The translations under genes were made by a program, and so were the position numbers. Shown here piece by piece: positions 32,807 to 44,547 of a DNA stretch of 64,000 nt (the stretch's first letter is position 1; each line of letters opens with the position of its first letter). This stretch comes from Monosiga brevicollis MX1. Taxonomy: Eukaryota > Opisthokonta > Choanoflagellata > Craspedida > Salpingoecidae. The stretch spans positions 240,673-304,672 of the forward strand of contig NW_001865039.1 in NCBI RefSeq assembly GCF_000002865.3, read 5' to 3'. The notes beneath the pieces were generated by a model. That model did not search any database, was not told where the DNA came from, and worked only from the letters and a program-made list of their open reading frames with translations.

Positions 32807-34839
32807 ATGATGCGCGCCTCGTTTTGGTTGGCGCTCGGCGTCGTGGCCCTCCTCTTTGTTGGTGGCGTTGCGGGTTCCCTGGAGGCACCATCGTGCTGCA
32901 GGACGTGCCACGTTCCCATTAGCAAAGCCTGCGGCGACGCCTGCATCCTCTACGACGACTCGTGTCATTCCCCCGCTGGTTGCGCCTGTAACGGTACGCA
33001 TCGCTGCCCCCCCCGGCTTGCATGCCGTTGATAACAGCGTGTGGTGGCTCATCAACAATTTGCTCGCCACTTGCTCATCTTCCTTCAAACATAGGTACCG
33101 CTCCCCCGCCGTCCCCGCCGTCTCCGCCGTCCCCGCCATCTCCGCCGTCTCCGCCATCCCCGCCGCCCCCACCAAGCGACCCCAGCTACGATCATCAGTC
33201 CAAGACCTACGTGAGCTCATTCAAACCCCTCACCCTGTCTGGCGTCGACATCAATGTTACCCCCTACTTTTCCCCCGATCACAGCGCGGAGATGCTGGTC
33301 AAGATTATCGACGGTGCCAAGAAGACCCTCGACATCTACACACCCGGCTTTAGCAGCTGGCAAGGATGCTCCCCGGTACGCCCTCCCCACGTTTGTCTCC
33401 CCGTACACACACCCTGGCGTCCCCCTCACTCCCCCTCCCCGGCCTGGCCGCTCACCTGGGCTCGCTTCCGGATCCCGTCCGTTCTCACCATAGTACTCGG
33501 GCTGCGGTGGGTGCAACGTGAGCGTGGTCGCGGCCGAGCCCTTCCCCGTCTTTCCCGCCCTCTTGAACGCGGTCCATCGCGGCGTCGCCGTTCGCATCAT
33601 CACCAACGACTACAACGTCCACACCTGCGAGGGCGTCATCACCCCGCTCGACTACCTCAAGCTCAATGGCGTTGACATCCGCTATTACACCAGCACCACC
33701 TTTATGCACTCCAAGGTCCTCGTCCGCGACGGCGTCGAAGTCTCCATCGGCTCGGTCAACTGGACCAAAAACTCCATCCTCAACGATCGCGAAGCCGCCA
33801 TGTTCTTCACCGGTGAGTCAACACAGATGACGCACAGCCCCAGGCACTCGGCTCCCACGTCTCCCACGTGCACCTTGACTCATCACTTGACCATTCCTCG
33901 CCAACACCCGCGTCCTCTCAGGCACCAATGCCGCCGCCGATCTGGCCAAATACGTGCTCAGCGTATACGAACAGGATTGGGCTCAGACCTACAATTATAC
34001 GCTCGATCACACCTACTCGCCTCAGGACATGGCCATCATCACCAATACCAGCCTCCAGCCCGTCAACGTGCCGCAGGGCCCGGATCGTCCCTACATCACC
34101 CCAGAACCTTCCGCCATCAGCGTCAATACTGACGTCGAGGTACGGCCACACACCTCCACCGCTGCACATCCACCCTTGCCGCCTCAGGGGCGCTGTCTTT
34201 TCGGGTGGATGCGCTCTCCTTGTTCCACCCACACCAACACAACCACACACACACACACACACACACAGAGCCACCTATGCTTACTCACAATCATTCATGC
34301 ACGCTCAGATCTGGACGTCGCCCGACTACGCTTACACGACAATCATGGAAGATATCGACAGCGCCGAGACATCCTTTGCCCTCTACATCTACCAGGTCAC
34401 CGACAAGCGCTTGTGCGAGAAGCTGATCAACGTCACTCAAGCTGGCCTCAACCTTACCTTGCTCGTGTCCTACCGCATCTACGGTACCACTGACTACGAG
34501 CTTGCCAAGTCTTGCTATGAGACGCTCTACCAAAACGGCGTCGTGATTCGCAGCGCATATGCTTTTACCTACAGCTTTTACAACCATCAAAAGTTCTGGA
34601 TCGCCGACGGCAAGCGCGTCACCCTTGCCACCGGCAATTGGTCTCCGTCCGACTACCCAGGCCCCCCCGGATCCTACCCAGTTTTTGGGCAGGAGGGCTG
34701 GCAGTCCGTCAACCGCGACTTTACCGTTCGCGTGGCTAATAAAGATGTGGTCGACGTCTTTGATAAGGTTCTGACCATGGACTACCTGAATGGCACCTAC
34801 TGGAAGCCCTATATGGGTCTAGAACTCGTGCAGGAGTAA
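32807..34839 (+). CDS. Secreted phospholipase-D-superfamily protein with Cys-rich head and SPP linker
   Basis: Exons at 32807-32993, 33095-33375, 33494-33812, 33922-34139 and 34309-34839 give exactly 511 residues. Residues 1-24 form a signal peptide. A Cys-rich head (about 28-62) reads CCRTCHVPISKACGDACI and CHSPAGCAC. A (SPP)n linker follows at about 64-88. Two HxKxxxxD catalytic motifs are intact: HSKVLVRD (His228), followed by GSVNWTKNS, and HQKFWIAD (His428), followed by GNWSPSD. The layout resembles the secretory PLD3/PLD4/PLD-Y group, whose animal members act as lysosomal 5' exonucleases rather than as classical phospholipases. Several Asn-glycosylation sites fit a secreted or lysosomal protein. 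The substrate is uncertain: lipid or nucleic acid. Neighbours give no extra hint. Confidence 0.88.
33104..33175 (+). repeat. Pro-rich (SPP)n coding repeat
   Basis: Repeats of a CCGTCTCCG-type unit encode a Ser-Pro-Pro linker in the PLD-like protein, similar in style to extracellular-matrix Pro-rich spacers. Confidence 0.9.
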
Positions 34840-35697
34840 ATTGGCCATTCAATGCTTGTTACCATTGAGCACCGAGTCATGTGCTCCCGCTTGCGCAACG
34901 AGCCCCATGCGCGTCTCGATCCACACACCCCGTTGGTGTCTACTGTCCGTTCTTGTTTGTACCGTGCGATTCTTGATTCTTTTTCAAAGCAAATATACAG
35001 AGTTGTGCAGATGATTTGGAAGCCTTAGTACGCCTTCATATCTCTGCCGTGTACTTGTTGATTGTCATGTGCCTTCGGTTGGTTTCCTTGTCAATCGGGT
35101 TAGCTTCCCCAGTCTTTTTTTTCCTTGCCTTCTTTTTTCCCCCGCATCTTGTTGCGCCTGGTCAGCGAGTCGCCACTTGTCATGGTATCACGGTATTCAC
35201 GAGTACACCACTCCCCGTGTCCCGTGCCCAGCGATTTCAAACTACCTCGCGCCATCTGCTGCCCCCAGACTTCTTTTTTTCTAATAGACCTTTCAAATCC
35301 AATAAACAACGGTCTTGACCTCTTCTGGCTGCCATCCGACGAAGCAGCAACACAGCCACGACTCAACATGACGAAAGTGTTCCAGACGAAAGAGGGGGAA
35401 GCAACTCAAGGCCAGGAAGAAGATGAAGCAGCAATAGCCTACGGCACAAGATTGAGAAGAACCATGATTTTTTTTTTTCTTTCACACACACTTGACTTCT
35501 CTTCGGGTCTCGTTAGACTGCACGGCAGTCACGGCGGCACATACGGTGATCACAAGGAGGCTCCACCTTTTGGGTGGCTGCTGGGCATGTGGGGGCGTTT
35601 GAATAAGAGGTCGGCTGCTTCATCAGGCTCGTGGGACGCCGTACGCGAGCCACTGCTCGGTCCATCACAACCAGACGTTTGCGCGGGCGCAGTCAAC
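34840..35697. other. Intergenic between PLD and Kir genes
   Basis: The frame of the Kir gene stays open upstream from 35698, with an in-frame ATG at about 35369 (MTKVFQTKEG). The upstream part is poor in domain-like sequence and contains a poly-T run at about 35468-35480, so it is treated as 5' flank. No other gene was recognised. Confidence 0.5.
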
Positions 35698-37862
35698 ATG
35701 GCAGCCGCAGCTCAAAACTCTCCACGGCGGGTCTCATACGCTTCTACCACGGTTGTGGACGTGGACGCCGCCACGCTGCACTCAGAAGTCTCTCGCAGCA
35801 ACGCCTCCCTGCGCGAAACGCCCCTCAACTCCACAATCCACAATGCAGATGACGGCAGCCACCTGAGGCCAGCAGACCACGCTGGCTCTAATGGATCAGA
35901 GGGTCTACGTCGCGTCGCCTCGACCGAACAAATCCACCAGCAAGATGATATCTTTCACATGGTCAAGGCCACTAGCCGCATGCGTTCCTGGACCAAACGC
36001 ATCACCACAGCGCCCCAGACCCCGGGCGTGCGCTACCCGCGCCTGCTCGATCGTGATGCCCGCTTCTACCAGTCTCTGGGTCGCTTCGCCGTCCGTCGTT
36101 CCATGCCGCTGCATGCCTTTCGCCTGTACCGCTCCGACTGGTTTCACTTCCTCGTCAACCTTGCCACCTGGAAGATTGTTGTCATTATGATGTTTCTCTA
36201 CGTCGTTGTCTGTGTCGTCTACGCCGGCCTCTTCCACTGGAGCAGCAGTGCATGCGGGCTGGAGCTCAAGACCTTCCGCCAGGCCTTCATGCTCAGCCTC
36301 GAGAGCCTCACTACCATTGGCTATGGCGTTCCCGATCCCTACTTTAATGATTGCTTGGCTGGCCCGTTTGTCGTGCTCTCCCAAGCCATCGTGGGCCTAT
36401 TTGTCGATAGCGTCCTGATTGGCGTCCTCTTCACCCGATTCTCGCGCGGCACCACCCGGTCACGCAGCGTCATCTTTTCCAACAAGGCCGTCATCCGTGC
36501 CGTGCGCGACCAGGTTAGCCTTGCAACGGCGTTTGAACTGTTGCACTTGATGCTTTGCTCAGCACTGCCAAGGCCGGCGCCTCGCAGCTGCTAGTCGCAC
36601 CTCTCCCTTTTGTCCTTTCGTCCGTACTCAATCCTTGGGCTCCTTTTCAGTGGCACTTTATGGTCCAGGCTACTGAAATCCACCCCAATCCGCTCGTGGA
36701 GTGCCACGTGCGCCTTTACGCTGTTTTGCATCGTGAGGTTGAGCCACACGGCAAAATCTTCTTCCAAACTCACGCCATGCGCCTCACACACCCGGCCGTA
36801 CGTTCCTGTCGGTGCTGCTGCCCCTTGTTGCTCTGGCTCTGTCCTGATCGACTTGGCGCCTGCACTGATTATGGCTGGTCCCTGTTTTGGACATCAGGAT
36901 GAGCTTGGTGGCGTGCTGCTTTTGGTGTTGCCCAACGTGATCACACATCAGATTGATCCCTGGTCCCCACTCATGCCACCTGAGCTCCGCACTGCGACTG
37001 ACAAAAGTGAGTGCAACATGTGTTCTACTTTCGGAGCATCGAGGGCCGCGCCTTTTTGGTCTCGCCGTGCGCCCAGCTCGTGCGCTCAAGCGGCGCATCG
37101 GTGCCTTTTGGTACGCCTCACAGCACTCCTGACATCAAACACACACACTTGCATTCCTAGAATTCAACGCTCGCCGGGACTTTGGCTTTCCTGACGTTTT
37201 GCAGCGGGACATTGATGTTGCACAAGGCGGTACGTCCTGTGAAGCACGAGCCCACCTTGCTGTCTTGCTGTAGATACTTCGGTGCTGATATATACTCATG
37301 TGTACTGGGTTGCCGTTCTGCCATGTAGCACGCGAGGGTGTTCCGTCCGAGGACAAGTCTGACTTTCCCAGCCTTGAGGCCCGCAAGTACGCACGGTCGC
37401 ACACGTCGCACGAAACGTTGCACGTACGCCTGCCTCAACTCTCAGGCAGCAACAGATGCTCATGGTTGCTGTTTTTTTTTTCATCTCCACTGCGCAGAGA
37501 AATGATTCGCTCCCACCTGATGAAGAATAACGTTGAAATCATTGCCATCATCGAGGTATTGCCGGCTTTCTTTTGATTGCACCCTCCACGTTCTTACACC
37601 CAATCATGCTTCTCAACTTTGCTGTCTGATACCGCTCCGCGACATCTCGAACACATGGTCGCAGGGTGTGGATCCTCACACGGCTGCTACAGTGCAAGCC
37701 CGCCATTCGTACACATATCGTGACATTGTCTTTGACCACGCCTTTGCCCCTTGTGTGACAAAGGGCTCGGACGGCGCATGTCAGTTGGACATGTACTTTT
37801 TTCACGACCTGGTACCTGCCGGGCCGGATGAGTTGCTCGAGCTCACCCCCTCTATTGCCTAA
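35698..37862 (+). CDS. Inward-rectifier potassium channel (Kir family)
   Basis: Exons at 35698-36513, 36651-36797, 36898-37006, 37161-37229, 37329-37386, 37498-37555 and 37665-37862 give exactly 484 residues. The Kir plan is clear: a long cytosolic N-terminus, M1 at about 156-180, the pore helix and filter SLESLTTIGYG (TIGYG at 206-210), M2 at about 222-247, then the cytoplasmic immunoglobulin-like domain (VECHVRLYAVLH, NNVEIIAIIEGV, ATVQARHSYTYRDIVF). Kir channels are K+-selective tetramers gated by PIP2. M2 carries an Asp (about 237, GLFVDSVLIG) at the position whose acidic residue confers strong rectification in animal Kir2. Exons 4-5 add about 40 residues not usual in the cytoplasmic domain. 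An upstream in-frame ATG at about 35369 could extend the N-terminus. Confidence 0.9.
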
Positions 37863-38537
37863 GCAAGCTTTCCTTCTTGCTCAATCCGTGTTCCTTGGGC
37901 CTGGCCTTACGTGCCAAGCAGTCAAAGAACCGGAAGTTTGCCGTAGCGAGAGGCTCGCGTGCCCCCATGCAGTTGGCTATTGAGTCGAAGCCAACACTGA
38001 TTCCAAGGATCACATCAATTGAGCACAGCTGCCATTCACAATGGCATTATGCTTGGCCGTAATTCGTCAAGTCTCAGCAAGTCAGCTCACCACCAAAGAA
38101 GAGGAGGCATCAACTCGATCAATTGACTAAGCGCAAGACATAAAAGGCTGATCGAACATCCACAAAGCCGAATTCTTCCCTGCCTCCCTTCCTCCGTTTG
38201 TTTGCCCCATCCCCCCGTACTTTTGACACGGGCACGGCCCGTCACAGAGCCCGCGGCCACGCCAATCGGTTGCCCGAGGCCAACGCAAGCCTTTGCTTGT
38301 GGTACAACAGACATGACATGACATCCATAGCAAGATGATAAGGAAATTGAAAGGACATGAAGACAAGCCATCAAACATGCATCGAGCACAGACCCAACAC
38401 AACGCAACAACCAAAAACATAAAGAGCATGGATAGAATGCCCAGGCATTGGGGTACTGGTCCAAACCCAATGCGGAGGGAACACGAGGTTGCACACACGA
38501 GTGGCGCAGAACTCGGCCGCAAGGACAGGCGATGCGC
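37863..38537. other. Intergenic between convergent genes
   Basis: This is the 3' flank of the Kir (+) and REI1 (-) genes. No gene or repeat of note was seen. Confidence 0.6.
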
Positions 38538-40005
38538 TCACTGGAGCACTTGTTCACGGTAGTGAAACTGGAGGCTGTTGTGCTTCATGCCAATCTCGAG
38601 GCGCTTGTCGCGCTGCCAGCGGATGCCGTAAGCCTGGTCACGGCGCACCTTCTCACTCGGCAATTCAACACCCTTATGACCCAGGGCTCGGTACTGAGCG
38701 ACAATGCGACCAATGCGGACCGAGTCACGCTCATCGCGCGCCTTGAAGTGCTGCTTGTAGTAGCGGTTGAGTTCGCGGTGACCAGCCCGGCGACCCGAGG
38801 GCAGGACCAAGTCAAAGCCATCGCGGTGCAGTTGGCCTTGGTGTTGATGAACGGCAAGGGTCAGATCAGCGTCACGCTCGGCATCTGTCAGGTTGCTGTC
38901 ATCGGGGTATGTGGAGCTAAAGTCGTAAAAGTCACCCAGCTCAAGCTGTCCCTCTTCGGAGTAGTCAATCATCTTGTGGCCCTTATCCTCCATGTGTTTG
39001 CGGACGCCCTCGAGGTCAGCCAGCTGCTTGTTACAATACAGGCAGGTGAAATAATTGCCGGCCTTGAGCTGCAGGTAGCGGACGAGGCCCTCCAGGTCAA
39101 CAACAAACTCCACGTTTGGAATGAAAAAACCGTGACGTGAAGACATGTACTCAATGTTGGCCTCGAAGGAATCAGCACGGTATGTGTCAAAGATGCAGTC
39201 TTGGGGCTCGAGAACGGGCTCTTCGACAAACTCGGCTTCAGCCTCTGCCTCGGCGGGCGGCTGTTCCTTGGCGGTCTCGGTAGCGGGAGTTAGCTCGGCC
39301 TTGTCAGTCTCGACCGGGGCTGCCTCACGAAGCTTTTCCTGAGCGAGTTTTTCCTCCCAGCGGCGAGCAAGCTCGTCGTACTTGCGATTCTGCTCAGCGA
39401 TGGGTTGACGGTGTGCGTCTGGAATGGATGTGGTGGACGCTGCGGCCGCGGTTGCCATCGGGGTGGGACGAGCAGGGGTGATGGATGCATCGGTGGGGGC
39501 ACCGGCTTCGGCTGCTTCAGGGGTGCGTTCGCTCGATGTAGAGGATGGCATGATCATCTGAAGATGCTTCTTGGATTGCAGGTGTGACTCGAGAGCATTC
39601 TTGCTGCGAAACGATTTGCGGCACGGCGTGCACTGCGGGGGGGAGCAGCAGCGGCAGGCACGGATGCGGACAAGGGGTGAGCCGAGGTGCACAAGGCTTG
39701 GGTGGGAGGGTAGGGTGGAGGAACACCGGAAGAAACGCAGAGCGGTCAGAGGTGAGCCACAGTGACTGGTAAGGTCAGGGTCAAACCTCGTAGTCAGCCT
39801 TGGCCTGGGCAGCGTTGTCCTCCGCCTCCTGGCGCTGTTGTGTCACGCGAGCGCGAAAGGCGTCGGCGGTCAGCGGGGCCATGCCTGCAACCTTGCGCTT
39901 CAAGTTATAACGATGCCATTCCGTCTTGTAGTGCACACGCTGCGCTTCGGCCGTTGGAAAGCCGACCCGGCAGTTGAGGCAGGTGAACTTGACGTTGGCG
40001 CTCAT
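38538..40005 (-). CDS. REI1/ZNF622-type C2H2 zinc-finger ribosome-biogenesis factor
   Basis: Two exons, 39787-40005 and 38538-39632, give 437 residues. The donor is an unusual GTTTGA. REI1 (yeast) / ZNF622 (animals) acts in cytoplasmic maturation of the 60S subunit. It helps release and recycle the Arx1-type export factor and inserts its C-terminus into the peptide exit tunnel. Visible motifs: the first finger (FTCLNCRVGF, VHYKTEWHRYNLKRKVA), the second finger across the splice (CTPCRKSFRSKNALESHLQS), the internal finger (YFTCLYCNKQLADLEGVRKH), GFFIPNVEFV and the family C-terminus (SGRRAGHRELNRYYKQ, GIRWQRDKRLEIGMKHNSLQ). A disordered Glu/Ala-rich insert lies between fingers two and three. 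The start is unambiguous (MSANVKFTC). Confidence 0.95.
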
Positions 40006-40048
40006 GCTGCTGATGGTTGCCGCAACACACACACACACACACACACGC

Positions 40049-40303
40049 NNNNNNNNNNNNNNNNNNNNNNNNNNNNNNNNNNNNNNNNNNNNNNNNNNNN
40101 NNNNNNNNNNNNNNNNNNNNNNNNNNNNNNNNNNNNNNNNNNNNNNNNNNNNNNNNNNNNNNNNNNNNNNNNNNNNNNNNNNNNNNNNNNNNNNNNNNNN
40201 NNNNNNNNNNNNNNNNNNNNNNNNNNNNNNNNNNNNNNNNNNNNNNNNNNNNNNNNNNNNNNNNNNNNNNNNNNNNNNNNNNNNNNNNNNNNNNNNNNNN
40301 NNN
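40049..40303. other. Assembly gap (255 N)
   Basis: A run of undetermined bases flanked by (CA)n on the left and (GA)n on the right. The gap almost certainly reflects a microsatellite that could not be assembled, so its true length is unknown. Confidence 0.98.
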
Positions 40304-40468
<165 letters not shown>

Positions 40469-40922
40469 CTCAAGTGACCGCGTGTTCCTGTTGATGGTGA
40501 TAATGGTGGTTTGCATAATCCAGCCAACATGGCATTGACAGCTTTAGCCGGTTTCACATTTCATCTGACATCTCACACGCGCCCATTGTCAGCCATTTGT
40601 AGCATCAACCCACACACACGTGTGATACAGAGAGAGAGAGAGAGTTGTTTGAACGCTGTTACGCGCGCTCGTTTTCTATTCTCTCTCTTTGGAAACGGCG
40701 GTGGGTGCTGGTGTTATTGATGATTGGGGGGTCTTGGTTGTCAACCGCAAGCAAGAGGGAGCGCGGGCTTGAAAGCACGTTTGGATGCGACCGTCGGCTC
40801 ATCTCGGTGTGATACATCGTTGCTGGTGGAGTAGGACCGACGCGGTTTGGGTCTGCTGGCTCTGCGCCTGGTCGCGTGTCTCAAGTCTTGTGTGCCCGAG
40901 TTCGAGTGCCTGTGCCGTCAAG

Positions 40923-43285
40923 ATGTCGGCCAAGCGCAACACCAAGCTGCGCCACGCGCCGCTCGAACATGCCTATGTGGATGACAAGAGCGTGCGCCGC
41001 AACAAGCGCAGCAAGCAGCGTGGTCGCATGCAGGATGACGAAAGCGTGGACGCGGTATGTTCAGGAGATGACGCTCCACCCTCCTCCCCATTGTCCTCCC
41101 CATTGTCCTCCCCATTGTCCAGCTCCTGCTCCTGTTCATGCCCTTGCACTCTCGTGGTTTTGCATCATCCTTTAGCCTCTGAACGAGAAACAAGCCCAGG
41201 TGATTGCTCGCCAAGCTCAGCTCCAGCAAAATGAAGAAGACGTGTCGGACAGCGAGCAAACCGGACAGCCCGTGGATATTGACGTGCCGTCTGACGATGA
41301 GGGCCAGGCCGATGACCTGGCCCAGCCCGAAGATGCCTACCGCCACTTTGAGATTGACGAACATGACGAGGTGGCGCTCCGTGCCTTTATGCCGGCTGAG
41401 CCGGCCCAGCGCCGCACGCTGGCAGATATCATTATGGAAAAGATCCAAGGCAAACGCACCGAGGTCGCCAGTCAAGTCTCTCGTAGGTTTCACCCGGCCG
41501 AGCCGAAAGCTCGCGCCCGTTGCACCTGCCGGCACACGTGACCGGCCCCTAGTTGACGATTGTTTATCATGACTTCATGCTTGGACGCGATTTGCAATAG
41601 AAACTGGTCCCCGCGAGCTCAATCCCAAGGTTATCGAGGTCTACCAAGGGTATGCTTCCTTTGCCTTGCCTATTGTACCCAGTTGCATGTCTGCGACATG
41701 CCTGCTCAAACTAATGTTTCTTCGAATTCATCATGCATGTTCGTGCTCTCTATGTTTTAGCGTGGGCCAAGTCCTTTCTCGCTATCGCTCTGGCAAGCTA
41801 CCCAAGGCATTCAAAATCATCCCTCGCCTCAAAAACTGGGAAGAGGTTTGTTTGTTCACGCGTGACGCTTTGCCTAATGGCTTTGGCAGCCCGCCTATTC
41901 AGGCCAACGTCTCCCTTTCCCGTGTCATAAGCCTCAAGCAAAGCCGGCTCGATTTCTTTTCGTGGGCTCACAGCTTGGTCTTACCTTCTCTTGTCCATCT
42001 TGCCGACATGGGCGCAGATTGTGTACATCACCGAGCCGGAAAACTGGACCGCTGCATCCATGTATGCAGCCACCCGCCTGTTTGCCTCCAATCTCAAGGA
42101 GAAGATGGCACAGCGGTAAGCCTTTGCACGGCATTGCAAGTCCCTACATGGGTCAAGGCCCACACCTGTAGAGGCGATCCCCTGGCGTCCGGAGCAGAGG
42201 CTTCTCTACCATCTCCTCGCATAATCAGCAGAACCACATCATCTTGCTGATCCCCGCTCCTCCTCTTCCTCCTCGCGCTTTCGCCTCTGATCATCGCAGC
42301 TTCTACAATTTGATCCTGCTGCCACGCGTGCGTGACGACATTGCCGAGTACAAGCGTCTCAACTTTCATCTGTACCAGGCCATCAAGAAGGCCATCTTCA
42401 AGCCTGGCGCTTTCTTCAAGGGCTTTTTGCTGCCACTTTGCGAGGTCGGAGCCATTGTGACCCGGGCGTGTGTGGGTGGTCTTCGGGTGCGGCTGCTCAC
42501 CCGACCTCCTTGTGTGGCATTGTGGTCTTTTAGGCGGGTGATTGTACGCTTCGCGAGGCTGTCATTATCGGCGGCATTCTTGTGCGCAAGAGCATTCCCG
42601 TTTTGCACTCGAGCGCGGCTATGCTCAAGATGGCGGAAATGCCCTATTCCGGTGTGTATGTGTGTGTGTGTGTGTGCGCGCGCGCTCGCTGCCAGCATGT
42701 ATTTGCTGCCAGTGTTTGTTTGCTGCCCGCATGTGCTCGCTGCGAGCATGCTGAAGCACTAAGGATCCATCCTCTCCGCTCGTCAGACCAGCACTGTTCT
42801 ATCGCATCTGATTGTGTCACTTCCATCCCGTCTGCTTCCAATTAGGCGCCACGAGCATCTTCCTGCGCGTATTGCTGGACAAGAAGTATTCTTTGCCTTT
42901 CCGTGTGGTGGATGCTGTTGTGGCACACTTTTACCGATTCAACGCAGATCATCGCCAGCTTCCCGTGCTTTGGCATCAGTGCCTCCTTGTTTTTGTTCAG
43001 CGGTACGAAAAACTGGGGGCTGGGGGGGAAGGGCTGCACTTGTAGATGATGGTTTCGGAGACATTGTTGTTTTTGGCACCATGACACCACGGCACAACGG
43101 CTGATTGACCTGCCTGCTTTACCTGTGACAGGTACAAGGAGGATATTACGAGTGAGCAAAAGCGGGCTTTGCTTGATGTCTTGCGGTCACACAACCACTA
43201 TGCGATTACACCGGAGATCAGGCGCGAGCTGGTCCAATCCAAGTCTCGCGATCGTGAAATGCCCTTGGAAGAAAGTAGCCGATAA
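40923..43285 (+). CDS. BYSL: Bystin (BYSL/Enp1), 40S ribosome biogenesis
   Basis: Nine exons at 40923-41054, 41176-41482, 41601-41649, 41761-41845, 42018-42115, 42300-42444, 42534-42651, 42846-43002 and 43132-43285 give exactly 414 residues, near the usual bystin length (about 440). Bystin/Enp1 binds pre-40S particles and is needed for processing of 20S pre-rRNA and for export. Family hallmarks: a basic N-terminus ([12 protein letters not shown]), an acidic middle, [114 protein letters not shown] and [12 protein letters not shown]. The C-terminus, [14 protein letters not shown], is also typical. The gene is divergent from REI1, another ribosome-assembly factor. Confidence 0.97.
41083..41119. 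repeat. 12-base tandem repeat in bystin intron 1
   Basis: Three copies of a TCCTCCCCATTG-type unit lie in the first intron, on the coding strand as a pyrimidine-rich stretch upstream of the acceptor. Confidence 0.85.
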
Positions 43286-43797
43286 GGAGGGGCAAGGGTT
43301 GCAGTGCACCGTTCCAAGTTCTTCTACCCCCTCGCAACATCTGCATGTGTGTGTGTGCGTGTGTGTGCCGTAGGTTGCGACCTCTGGCCTCGTCCGTTTT
43401 CTTCCATGAAGCGTTTCTTTTTCGGTTCTCGGTCGATCGTGTTTGTCAGCAGCTTGGGCTCCCTTTGTTTCTGCCTTCTACTTGATTTGGCTCCGTACTC
43501 CGCCCGCGTGCTTGGTGGTCTGTGCCAATCACCTCCTTGAAAGTGCAAGAGAGATGAACGTCCACGATCATCAAAGTCAATCAATTTAGCTTCAACTTCA
43601 CATAGGATCTAATTTGATTAGACCAACCAACGTTGTCTTTCAAAGAGAACGAGGTTCAAACTCATTTTTCATTAGCATAATTATCATGAAAACTTCAGAG
43701 CACGCTCGATCAGCTCTCGAATATTGTCGTTGCCGCTGTCCAGGTCAAACCAAAAAAAGAAAAAAAAAAAGAAAAAAAAAGGGGGGGGCGAAACATC
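43286..43797. other. Intergenic between convergent genes
   Basis: This is the 3' flank of bystin and of the family-B gene. It contains (TG)n at about 43347-43367 and an A-rich run with a G run at about 43755-43789. No gene was recognised. Confidence 0.6.
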
Positions 43798-44547
43798 TCA
43801 AAAAACAGAAACTCGAGCATGATTCTGAATGGCAAAGTGGGTACAAGCCTCTGGTTGGCTGTAGTCGTCAGAGCGGGGCGCGACGGTGACATTTTTGGGC
43901 TGGGGGTAGACTTGGACGCTTGAGGGAAGGTAGCTCTGAGATTGGTTGTTGACGGTACGAGCCTTCATGATTGAGTGACAGGTTGCCATGTGGCGGCGAG
44001 CCAGACGCGGTGCGCGCCATGTCGGAGAGGTGTGCAAGTGGGAGATGCGGGTTGGCATCGCGTCTGTCGTGTCTTCGGCAACAGGAATATTCTTGGCAGC
44101 GGTATTGGGGCTCGGGCTTTGTTTGGAATGAGCCGGTAGAGTGTCCCGAGGAGTTGTCGTTGCTGTTGTTGATGGGGCCATCGTTGTCGGTTGAAGCTTG
44201 GAGTTGCGGTGCTTCTCATACTCGGTCACTGTCATCGCTTCGTAGAGGCTGCATTCGCTTGGGTTCTCGAAAAAGATGCCTTGCAATTGACGCCAGAAGC
44301 GACTTTGCTGTACCATGCGGCACAAGTATGGGTTGTTGCTGGTTGGGGCCCGTAGTCGCTGGTTTTTGGTCGAGAGGGGTTTAGCGTCGCTGGACGCAGC
44401 TAGCTTGTGGTTTTTGATATAGGCTTGACGCACAACGTCGGCCAGGGTCGTGCTTGGCTTGGGCTTGATGATGGGCTTGGCGTTCACTGGCAAGCTACCG
44501 CAAGACGCAGCTGGGCGTGCGGTAGTGCGCTGATGGGATTGCCACAT
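43798..44547 (-). CDS. Intronless protein with TL-AY-KN / WRxLQxxFF module (family copy B)
   Basis: A single exon from the ATG at 44547 encodes 249 residues. A short basic N-terminus leads to the module: TLADVVRQAYIKNHKLA (from residue 34), a loop about 20 residues longer than in the other copies, MVQQSRFWRQLQGIFF, and MTVTEYEKHR. The rest is Thr/Ser/Pro-rich and low in complexity. The module is clearly homologous to the one in the intronless gene at 49.9 kb and, more distantly, to that at 18.3 kb. No known domain was recognised and the function is unknown. The pattern of hydrophobic, aromatic and basic positions suggests two or three amphipathic helices. Confidence 0.72.
   Translation of the reverse strand: MWQSHQRTTARPAASCGSLPVNAKPIIKPKPSTTLADVVRQAYIKNHKLAASSDAKPLSTKNQRLRAPTSNNPYLCRMVQQSRFWRQLQGIFFENPSECSLYEAMTVTEYEKHRNSKLQPTTMAPSTTATTTPRDTLPAHSKQSPSPNTAAKNIPVAEDTTDAMPTRISHLHTSPTWRAPRLARRHMATCHSIMKARTVNNQSQSYLPSSVQVYPQPKNVTVAPRSDDYSQPEACTHFAIQNHARVSVF

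Noticed and set aside
35369-35697. Upstream in-frame ATG extending the Kir N-terminus
   Set aside because: The added residues include a poly-T-derived hydrophobic run and no Kir-like sequence. The ATG at 35698 is preferred, but extension is not excluded.
37012-37112. Possible extra Kir exon between exons 3 and 4 (SIEGRAFLVSPCAQL)
   Set aside because: It looks coding, but the intron before it would be about 30 bases and the phases do not fit exon 4. The seven-exon model is consistent without it.
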